Shown here one piece after another: positions 55,809 to 64,000 of a stretch of 64,000 nt of DNA. A program made the translations under genes and the position numbers. This stretch comes from Peronospora farinosa (lineage: Eukaryota > Oomycota > Peronosporomycetes > Peronosporales > Peronosporaceae), in NCBI GenBank assembly GCA_947646735.1, contig CANTFK010000639.1:62001-126000 (forward strand), written 5' to 3'. Position 1 is the stretch's first letter; each line of letters begins with the position of its first letter. Under the pieces are notes generated by a model. That model had not been told where the DNA came from and did not search any database. It saw nothing but the letters and a program-made list of their open reading frames with translations.

Positions 55809-58516
55809 ATGGAGAGTCCACGGTCACGACAGAATCCCCTAGCACGGAAACGAAGAGCACGCGAACGCGCATTGGAAACTGATGATCAGCGGGAAGCACG
55901 ACTGCAGATTCGAAAGGCTACCGAACGTGCGAGACGTGCAGCACGATCACATGATGTGCACATGCGAGATCTCCGCGATAATCGTGAGGCACACGCTACG
56001 CGAAGGGCAGATCAATAGTAGAAGTGGCTGTTGAGCAGTGTCGCAATAATCGTGAGGCACACGCTGCACGAAGGCAGAGCAATCAGAAGAAGTGGCTGCT
56101 GAGAAGCGTCGGAATAATCGTGATGCGCACGCTGCGCGACGGGCAGAAGAAACAGTGGTTCCCCTGGCTCGTCGCTCAATCAATGCAGGTTCTTCGACGC
56201 TGGGTAATGTGCTGCATAGTATGAACGTGAGTTGCCCGTCGTGTCAAGCACTCCTTTGGATCGAAGAGAGAGTTAAAGCTACTGGATCAGCTCTGGCAAA
56301 CCCGAAGTTTACGATGTGTTGTGAACGTGGAAAGGTATTTAACATCCTACCGTTGGTTCCGCCACCGGAACTTCTCAACGCATTACTGCATAAGCAAACA
56401 CCACTTGCCAGGGCGTTCCGCAGCAATATAAGAGGTACAATAATGCACTGTTATTCACGTCGCTTGGCGCCAAGTTAGATGACCGATATATGCAAGGGGG
56501 TGTATACACATTTCGGCTCCAAGCCGCTCTATATCATCGTATGGATGCTCTACTGCCAGAAGGAAGTCATGAGAAAAAAACTCTCTCAGCCGTACATTTC
56601 GGACTCCAGTGCCGCACTGAATAGGCGGATAAATATCGTCCCGTCGCTGGATCGACGAACTATGGGTGAGATACAAGCAATCCTGGAAGAAGTCAATCCT
56701 TACGTTCAATTGAACGAGCAAGTCAGTCAACGTATGCAGAACGATGCTGTTTCAAATCTTGAGCTCCGCCTGCTCTGCCTCCATTCAAATCACCGTCGCC
56801 GATACAATTCTCCAACTGATAACAAAAATTGGTGCAATCATGGTGGGCAACGGTCATGATGGCAGCATCTCTGACAGGGACATAATAATTAAGCGTCGGA
56901 ATGAGGGAGGTATGCAGCAAACTTCAGCGCTGCATTCAGCATACACCCCGCTACATTACGTGCTGTTGTTTCCTAACGGGCGACAGGGTTGGACTTCAAC
57001 AATGACACTGCGGGGATTTGCCTACGGCGAAGGGGATGGGCAAGGTTTGTCTGTGAACGATGAAGTTGCTGTACGTGGAAAAGGAGGATCAAGCCGGATA
57101 TCTAAATGCAATACTGCTTCATCCTCGAGAATCTGGACAGCTTTTCTTGGCCGGACGTTTTCTGCAAGATATATTGTTGATGCATGGGCATGTACGGAGC
57201 AAAATCGCTTGCAGTTCATCTCCAGTCACCAATGCAATTTGCGTTGTGAGCTATACTCGGGAGTTATGGACGCAATAACCGAGAATAATCACGATGTGGC
57301 ACGAGTTGGCACGAGTTGGCCGTAAAATAATTATGCCCTCCAGTTTTTCTGGAAGCGATCGACACATGAGCCAGCTGTACCAGGGCATGGCTTTTGTGCG
57401 CAAGTATGGCCGACCACACCTTTTCGTAACTTTTACATGCAATCCGAAACGGCTCAAGATCAGAGCCGAGCTAGAACCAGGGAAACAGCCTCATGATCGA
57501 CCAGAATTGGTGGCAAGATTATCCAGCCTCAAATTGCAGGAGCTTATGAGAGACTTTAGCGAGCAGAAAAGTTCTGGAACAATGGTTGGCAAAGTTTGGG
57601 TAATTGACTTCCAAAAAATAGCCTCCCCACGCGCACATTCTCATTATCCTGGATGAGGCATCCAAGCTCCGTACACCGCAACAGATTGGTTCGGCAGTCT
57701 CGGCAGAAATTCCTGACCCAGCCACTCATCCTGATGCATATGAGACGGTGACGCGTTGTTTGGTCCATGGTCCTTTTGGCATAGACAATCCCAATGCACC
57801 ATGCATGGTGGAAGGAAAGTGCAGCAAGCGATACCCTCGATTGTTTGCGACTGAGACCTCCGCCGATCAAGACGGCTACCCAGTTTACAGACGGCATCAC
57901 AAAGGACGATATGTTGAGGATGCAAAAGGCCGTCGTGTTGATGCTCGATAGATTATGCCGCATAATGTGTACCTAACATGCGCACGTCAACGTTAAGGAG
58001 GGTGGGAGGAGAATGATATGCGCTGTTTATTATATACGATCACCATAATGATATTGACTAACGATTTGTTTTCATACAGATGTGCTCTTCGATCTCGGCC
58101 ATCAAGTATGTCTTCAAATATGAATACAAGGGACACGATTGCACGACGGTGGTGGTTGCAGATGTAAACGAAATCGAGCAAACATTGACGCCCGCTATGT
58201 TTTAGCTCCAGAGTCGTGCTGGCGCATCTTGGGCTTCAAGATGCACGACTACTTGCCTCCAATCCAACGCCTGCAAGTCCATTTGCCGAATCAGCAACAA
58301 GTTGTGTTTAACGCTAACGGTAACTTAGTGTCTACAGTGAACAATGAGCAAGCACGTAAAAAGACACTCACACAGTGGTTCGAGCTCAACCGCATCAACA
58401 TGGAGGCCCAAGAGACAACTTACTTGGATTTTCCGTCACGATTGTCTGGAACAAAACCTGTAAACAATGGACGGTGCGAAATAGAGGAAAGTGCGTCGGA
58501 CGTCTTTACTTTGTGA
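55809..58516 (+). pseudogene. Helitron Rep region, right copy, broken
   Basis: Starts with a basic, Ala/Arg-rich N-terminus (MESPRSRQNPLARKRRAR). Then a Cys-rich zinc region (CPSCQALLWIEERV, MCCERGKV), GVYTFRLQAALYHRMD in another frame, and SAYTPLHYVLLFPNG. Helitron_like_N has PSSFSGSDRHMSQLYQ and FTCNPKR. The HUH motif is kept as PPHAHILIILDEA but is one frame away from FQK just before it. CSSISAIKYVFKYEYKGHDC follows at 58080. At least five frame changes or stops occur. Confidence 0.78.
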
Positions 58517-58602
58517 GCCCCAAATTTGGGGACGATACTTCCTACGGACATTGCTGACAATAGTGAAGGGAGCAAAGTCTTACGAGGAACTGCGAACATA
58601 TA

Positions 58603-60433
58603 ATGGCTTGCAGCACGAGACGTGCAAGGCGGGCGTGTGTTGCACGTGGGTTGTACGAGAACGATGAAGAATGGGAGCAATGTCTACGAGAAGTAGCGGT
58701 GATGCAGAGCGTTGCTCAACTGCGATCCCTCGTTGTCACAATTTTAATCCATGGACCGCCTACTAAACCGCGGCATCTATGGGACGAGTTTCAGCATCAT
58801 TTATCGTACGATTTGGCGCATCGACTTCGCCAAGATGGGAATGCAGAGCCGTCATCTGACCAGATCACGAGTTTGGCCCTTAACTTGATAGCAAATCTAT
58901 TGGCGACTTTTGAGAAAACCTTTGCTGACTTCAGTCTTCCCACGCCTGCGTATGAAATGGAAGAGCCACAGAGAATTGCTTGATTGCAGAGCAGCTGGCA
59001 TTCAACATAGATGTGTTGAAAGAAGAGGCAGACAACGAGGTGCAGAGTTTGAACGTGAAACAGCTTCACATTCATCGTGAGATCATCACATCCTGCAAAA
59101 AGGAGCAAGGTGGAATATTTTTCATCGATGGACTCAGTGGAACCGGCAAAACATATCCAGAGAATTTACTTCTCAAGTCTGTGCGGGGTCTAGGACATAC
59201 TGCGTTGGCAGTGGCTTCATCTGGAATTGCAGCATTGCTTTTACATAATGGTCGCACCGCTCACTCCCGATTCAAGATTCCACTTAATCTGAAGCCTGAC
59301 TCGGTGTGCTCAATAAACAAAGTGATCTTGCAGAAATGCTCCACCGCACGAAGCTCATTCTTTGGTACGATGATGAGTAAGTTTGCATTCGATGCCGTTA
59401 GCCGGGCATTTCGCAATATCACCGAAAAACCTGATATCCTGGTTGGTGGAATCACATTTGTGATGTGCGGTGATTTCCGCCAAGTTTTTTCTGTTAACCC
59501 AAATGGGCCTGCGTCCTGATATTGTTACCGCGTCAATTAAGGAGTCTTATCGATGGAGTTGCGTTCAAGTTTTAAAATTGCGTCAGAACATGCGCGCAAA
59601 TAATGATGAGCGACTTGAAAATCTCGGGAGCCGCACAGTTGCAGATTGACTTTTAGCACTTGGAGAAGATCGGCTGGAGAAATTTGACGACGACCACTTC
59701 CGGTGTCCATCGTCTATGGTTGTCCCCAATAACACGGTGGAAGAACTTCTAAACACAATTTATGGAGATGTCGCAGATGTTGTTCAGCATGCAATTCAGG
59801 AATACTTTAGCAGCCGGGCCCGTCCTTGCCGCCCGCAATGATGCTGTTGCTGCAATAAACATGGCGGTGCTGAACAGGATTCAGGGGGACATATACTTGA
59901 GCGCAGATAAGGTGGACGACGAAGAAGGTGGCAAATGTTTTGCCACCAAATATCTAAACAGGTTGGAAGTAAGTGGGTGGCCACCTCATCGTCTTAGGTT
60001 GAAAATTGGGACTCCAATTATCCTTTTAAGGAAGTTAGACACGACACACGGGCTCTGCAATGGAACTTGACTAATCATTCGTCGGTGTTCAGCACGCGTG
60101 ATTGAGGCTGAGGTACCACACGGTAATCACCTAGGCTATGTTACATACATTCCGCGCATCCCCTTATTTACCGAGCAATATGGCCTCCCATTCCCAGTTC
60201 AAAGGAGACAGTTTCCCGTGCAAGTGGCCTACGCAATGACGATCAATAAATCACAAGGGCAGACATTCGGAGAGGTCAGCATTTTTTTGGCAAGAGATGT
60301 ATTCTCGCATGGACAGTTATATGTTGCGTTCTCACGTGCCACAGCGGAGAATAATGTGCTTGTGCATTTGCCAGCTAATTCATCAGCGCAGAAATTAATG
60401 CGTAATACTGTCTTGGAAAAAGTCTTACGTTAA
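58603..60433 (+). pseudogene. Helitron PIF1-like helicase, right copy, broken
   Basis: Segments: ACVARGLYENDEEWEQCL (58603-58983), core from 58980 (GLSGTGKT Walker A, LAVASSGIAALLL, CGDFRQVF) and later C-terminal pieces MEMSQMLFSMQFRN and INKSQGQTFGEV, ending GQLYVAFSRATAEN. Frame breaks occur near 58980, 59520 and 60068. The Walker A is followed by TYPENLL, where Helitron helicases normally have Phe/Leu. It cannot yield one protein. Confidence 0.8.
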
Positions 60434-60549
60434 GCTTGCATTCTTCCTAATACAAATACAGCCGACCTTCGTTGACTTTCATGCTTATTAATTCACCAAA
60501 GTGAACTAATTATTTCAAAGAAAGTGATGGGCCTGTATACTGTCAGCGT

Positions 60550-61277
60550 GGAATTCGCGCACCTATGTGTCGGAACTACGGGTAAACACCCCAGCAAATC
60601 GCTGCGTTTCAAGATGCCTATACATATTACTTCGAACCGTCGTAACGATGGGTGAATGCTGTTATTTGCTGCAGAACTCCATTTATTTTATACTAATAAA
60701 GCTAACAGTCTCCGTAACAGATCTCAGCATAAAAAACTGTTTGACTTACATTCAGTCCTTTTACAAAATTAGATCTATATTTATGGTCTGCGCGCACCTT
60801 TTCGTCGGAACGACGGGTAAACACCATTACTTATTTGCATTAACGTAAGCACATTTCCATCATTGTTATTAGTATTTTTTGTGAGGTTTGGCAATAATTT
60901 TCGTCGGGCATCCATTTATAGAAATGGGTATCATGACTGAAATTTGTAAACTGAAATCTATATAATAACTCCGTCCATCTTGCTATATAATTATATGGAA
61001 AATGCACGAAACGACGGGTACACATTTCATACTCATCACTTTACCTTAGCCGACCCGATCTTCTAAAATAAAATGATGCCTATATATACTACTTCGCACC
61101 GTCGGAATGACGGGTGAACACTCTAGCAAATCGCTGCGACTTTTAGAAATGCCTACAGTATATATATATTACTTTTCGCACCGTCGAAACGAATGGGTGA
61201 ACATTCTAGCAAAGTGCATGCGTTTTAAGATGCCTAAATATGCTACTGCGCATCGTCGGAACGACGATGCGCAGTAG
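60550..61277 (+). repeat. Array of CGTCGGAACGACGGGT hairpin motif
   Basis: The word CGCACC-(N)-GTCGGAACGACGGGTRAACACY recurs at about 60557, 60627, 60788, 61006, 61095, 61170 and 61250, often followed by CTAGCAAATCGCTGCG and AGATGCCTA. A related word ends the left Helitron side (CGCACCCATTCGTCGGAACG, minus strand, 47.45 kb). It looks like iterated terminal sequence of the Helitron or an associated minisatellite. Confidence 0.65.
61243..61277. repeat. Perfect 16 bp stem hairpin
   Basis: CTACTGCGCATCGTCG, loop GAA, CGACGATGCGCAGTAG. This is the last and longest palindromic member of the motif array. Perfect over 16 pairs; flanking bases do not pair. Confidence 0.9.
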
Positions 61278-61386
61278 ATGTAAGCGTATAGCGTGAGATT
61301 GTCGCCTATTTTCACGAAATCGTGGTACGTTCCGTGCGTTCCAGTTGTATCTATCGACGCTCCTGATAAGCTCCATGCGCGAGGAG
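61278..61386. repeat. Direct repeat copy 1 (~110 bp)
   Basis: Begins ATGTAAGCGTATAGCGTGAG and ends near GCGCGAGGAGAG. About 90% identical to 62369-62480, with one base missing in the middle. In the reading frame of copy 2 this copy has a stop (TAG) and a frame shift. Confidence 0.85.
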
Positions 61387-62368
61387 AGTAGCCTGGACTT
61401 GGAAATGCAGCAGCTGAGCTCGGAGTGCGGTGCCCAAACTCCAGCGTGGCAATTGCTTTGCATTGTTTAGAGGTGCAATTACGTGGTTGCACGTAAGAAA
61501 ACGCTTTTGCAGACGGATGCTGTAGATTCGTTACAGCTCCGTTCAATGCGCCAGCTTGCAGATATAACAGCAGCTGCAGTGGCGTCTCCAAGTTCATTGG
61601 CATGGACTGTGGTAGAAGCGCCAACTGACAAGCAGTTTGATAGCGTTATGACACGACTCAATGGTCTGATATAAGGCCATCAAGTGCTCTTTGAAGAAGA
61701 TGATGATGCATGCGCTACTAAGTGTAATAGTCGCTACCAGCTGCAAACGGGTGACTCCAATGAAGCAACGGATTCATCATTAGTTGGGACGCCAATATTG
61801 TGCCACCCGCGGTTGATGACGTGTTTTGCAATGAGGATGATGTGGAGCCAAAGAATAGCAGCACCCAACGCTGATGTAGCAGCTGAGCAGCTCACTGAAG
61901 TATTTTTCTTGGCGCGGATATTGTTCACAGCCCAGGTGCTGCAGTCACCTGCCTATCTATCACTGCAAGATGGGCAACAATCATCTACCAATGAAGCAGA
62001 CGATTAAAAAGAAGAAAATGTCAAGAATACTAAAGAAGTTCGTGTTTTGAGGGAGTGGACTCGCCGCGACGCATCTGCGTGGATTTCGCTGATGCCGGAG
62101 CGGTGGTGTTTAATGGAGAGAAAACCGATCATGTCGCCTGACGTTAAGCTTCAAAGAAATCAGAACAAAGCTGCGATCGAGGAACAAGTGAGCGTGTTGT
62201 GCCTACCACTGGCTTAGCAGATAAGCGACGGCGCTTTCGGACGCAGTCGATTTTGCGTCTACGGCGGCGTTTGCTGTCATCTGCATCGAAATCGTCGTTA
62301 TCTCCCAGGTCGCAATCCTCTGCTGTCTCTACGTCTTTTTTTTGGTGAGCAGGAATCTACTGAGCAAG
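61387..62368 (+). other. Decayed coding-like region between direct repeats
   Basis: Plus-strand frames (about 61483-61674, 61684-62007, 62045-62215) have residue composition compatible with old exons and are separated by stops. None matches a family I recognise. The region from 62210 joins in frame to the coding-like second direct repeat. Confidence 0.3.
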
Positions 62369-62480
62369 ATGTAAGCGTAGAGCGTGAGATTGTCGCCTTC
62401 TGTCACGAAATCGTGGTACGTTCCGTGCGTGTCCAGTTGTATCTACCGACGCTGATGACAAGCTATATGCGCGATGAGAG
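62369..62480. repeat. Direct repeat copy 2 (~110 bp)
   Basis: Better preserved copy. On the plus strand it reads DVSVEREIVAFCHEIVVRSV in one open frame, and the open frame extends on both sides. The spacing to copy 1 is about 1.09 kb. Confidence 0.85.
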
Positions 62481-62662
62481 TTTCCAATTGTCTGATTTCG
62501 CGCATTTCCCAGGAAAAGCTTCGTGAGCGGGTATTAGCCACTGAGTTGATGGAGAAGGAACTTGGATTGAAAGAAGAAGAGGAAGTGAAAGACGAAAAAC
62601 AAGATTCATTAGATTTGTAGCAGGGCATCTAGTTACACGCAAGCATTAATTAATATACTTAA

Positions 62663-63214
62663 TGTTTGGTCTAAAAGTATCCATGATTACTTTTGACCTA
62701 TCACTTGGGTACGATACACAAGTGTGATCGACCCTCGTGAATGTGATATCCATTTATGGATTCACATGGGAAGGGATGACGCTAGTTGAAGCTAGGCATC
62801 GCGACGTCTCAGAAGGACGTCATTCGCAATCTTAAATCTAGATTTAAGTTCATGCGACAGGATACGCTTCTAAAGAGTCGCGTATCCGATCTATATACAT
62901 ATATATCCAATCAGTAGTTAAGTATATATTTAATTATAATTCATTAAATATAACTCAGTCTTGAATTTGCTAACACCGAAGCACCACGCACGAGAAGCTG
63001 AAAAAGCTTCTGAGTGACGTCGGTGACTTCTTGTTTAGAAGTTCGTTGCACTCTCGCTTTAGCGAGATGCAACTGGTGGTACGACTGCTTAAGCAGTCTA
63101 CCAACCGCATAAACACCCTCGCACGCGAAGGTAAGACGGTCTAACCGCTTCCTCGCTTGTGCTGAAGGTGTGTGCTAGTAGCACGAGGCAACTTCGTAGA
63201 AGTGCCCGTGTACA
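62663..63214 (+). repeat. Probable 5' LTR of a Ty3/Gypsy element, built of inverted repeats
   Basis: Begins TGTTTGG, ends CCGTGTACA, and is followed by CT and TGGTAGCA, so it fits an LTR (TG..CA) with a primer-binding site just behind. Gag starts 60 bp later. The right-hand LTR is beyond the window, so the assignment is not proved. Thirteen inverted repeats occupy most of the length (62668-63215), listed in the findings. Confidence 0.55.
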
Positions 63215-63216
63215 CT

Positions 63217-63228
63217 TGGTAGCACTAG
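63217..63228 (+). other. Possible primer-binding site
   Basis: TGGTAGCACTAG starts with TGGTA, complementary to the UACCA end of initiator Met-tRNA, directly downstream of the presumed LTR. Only the first five to seven bases match, so this is tentative. Confidence 0.35.
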
Positions 63229-63273
63229 TAGTCCTTCCCACGACCCGTCTCTCTGAGCGTGCGTGTGGTTAAG

Positions 63274-64000
63274 ATGGTCCTTAATATGGACTGGAGTGAC
63301 TTCCCTCACCTCTCCCAACATCATAGGGAGTTGGCAGAGCATATGGCGCAGGGACTTGGTGAACAAGCCCTGGTCAATCTCTTGCATTGTCCTCCAGAGA
63401 AACATGTTGCTCAGTTGGAGCAATTTGAGGCGTTTGTGCTCGGACAGCGTAGAAACGCGTCCGAGGTAAACAGCCAAGCCACCGCTGAGTCCATCACTAA
63501 GACTCAGGATGATCTTAGGCTTGAGCAGGCACGTAAGGAGGCGATCAAAAGAGCTGTTGAGACGCTCTCTGTCCGGTCTACTCAACCGAGGCCCATTCGG
63601 ATGGACCCTCCGAAGTTCGATGGAACTATCCCACACGATTGTTCACTGTCTATTAGCAGTGGAGCAATGTGGAGTGGCGCAGCTCATCGAAGACGACGCC
63701 AGAATGGTGTCGTATGCCATGTCCAACTTGCGTGGCAAAGCGTCAGAGTGGGCATACTCTGCGCCGTTGGCAAATGCTGATGCATTTCCATCATGGACGA
63801 TCTTAGAAACAAAGATTCGCGCCATGTATCAGCCGCCTAACAACTAAGTGTTGCTTATGGCGCGCTTCTTTGGAGCACGACAGGCGAAAAGCTCTCTGCA
63901 AGAATTTGTGCAGGAGATGCGTTCGCTGTCGGCGTCCATTAATGGGGAACCGATACCGGAACATATTAAGGTGCATACACTCATGAATGGACTTAGGCAC
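63274..64000 (+). pseudogene. Ty3/Gypsy gag, broken and truncated by the window edge
   Basis: Starts MVLNMDWSDFPHLSQHHREL. After a stretch rich in charged helical sequence comes the retrotransposon Gag region MDPPKFDGT. A frame shift near 63630 leads into CGVAQLIEDDARMVSYAMSNLRG, SEWAYSAPLANADAFPSW and KIRAMYQPPNN. TAA at 63845-63847 interrupts the frame, after which VLLMARFFGARQAKSSLQEFVQEM continues. The order matches the Gag of oomycete Gypsy elements. With one shift and one stop it is non-functional. The rest lies beyond 64000. Confidence 0.8.

Larger units (their letters stand above)
54764..60310. repeat. Right arm of giant inverted repeat
   Basis: A 5547 bp segment, inverted copy of 47709-52980. 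It retains 420 bp at 56613-57032 that the left arm lacks and has one copy of the 139 bp unit. The arm ends sharply: at 54764, where GAGTGCTGTTGTGTGG becomes diverged, and at 60310 after ATTCTCGCAT. Confidence 0.93.
55020..60460 (+). mobile_element. Degenerate Helitron, right copy
   Basis: Same family as the left copy, in the opposite orientation, with its 5' side facing the centre. It is the more complete copy, with the full helicase end (GQLYVAFSRATAENN). Rep and helicase are split by the same frameshifts as in the left copy, so it is not autonomous. Exact termini (5' TC, 3' CTRR) could not be fixed; the region past 60460 holds terminal-signature repeats. Confidence 0.78.

Noticed and set aside
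47709..60310. A complete autonomous Helitron
   Set aside because: Rep and helicase are broken by several frameshifts or stops in both copies, although the HUH and Walker A motifs are still legible.

Overview
The window is nuclear DNA of a filamentous oomycete, probably Peronosporales (Phytophthora or a downy mildew). I infer this from compact genes on both strands with 65-290 bp GT-AG introns, two START-FYVE proteins of the type expanded in oomycetes, ankyrin-like repeat proteins, and relics of Helitrons and a Ty3/Gypsy element. No species can be named from sequence alone.

0.7-46.6 kb is a gene-dense, mostly housekeeping block: a broken START-FYVE gene; a membrane-anchored LACTB2-like metallo-beta-lactamase; a PUS7/TruD pseudouridine synthase; RAD50; PDK1 kinase; the divergent ribosomal pair RPL22/RPLP2; a decayed D-2-hydroxyacid dehydrogenase; an ankyrin-like membrane protein; a second PUS7-like gene divergent from phenylalanyl-tRNA synthetase alpha; a mitochondrial carrier (SLC25A34/35-OAC1 type); a zinc transporter (SLC30/CDF); a CYC8/SSN6-type TPR corepressor; PPAN/SSF1 divergent from RPL30; an ADO/PCO-type thiol dioxygenase; an intact START-FYVE gene; AFG2/Drg1 AAA-ATPase; an unrecognised small multi-exon gene; RanBP1; and a Sen1-like helicase. 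Ribosome production and tRNA/rRNA-linked functions are over-represented (RPL22, RPLP2, RPL30, PPAN, AFG2, PheRS, two PUS7 genes), but they look like independent housekeeping genes rather than one cluster.

46.6-64 kb is repeat-rich. Two degenerate Helitrons lie head to head and form a giant imperfect palindrome: arms of 5.27 and 5.55 kb, about 99.8% identical by eye, around a 1.78 kb spacer. Identity drops abruptly to roughly 80% at both arm edges, and both arms carry the same disabling frameshifts. To the right lie an array of a hairpin-forming motif, a ~110 bp direct duplication of unknown coding-like sequence, and the 5' end of a Ty3/Gypsy retroelement. Its presumed LTR (62.66-63.21 kb) is built almost entirely of consecutive inverted repeats. 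I count 13 of these in 550 bp, and this is the most unusual signal in the window.

Three otherwise recognisable genes (RPLP2, the second PUS7-like gene and the first START-FYVE gene) carry one-base reading-frame breaks. For RPLP2, an essential and highly expressed gene, an assembly error is the likelier explanation. Exon models were built by eye from reading frame, GT-AG sites and family conservation.
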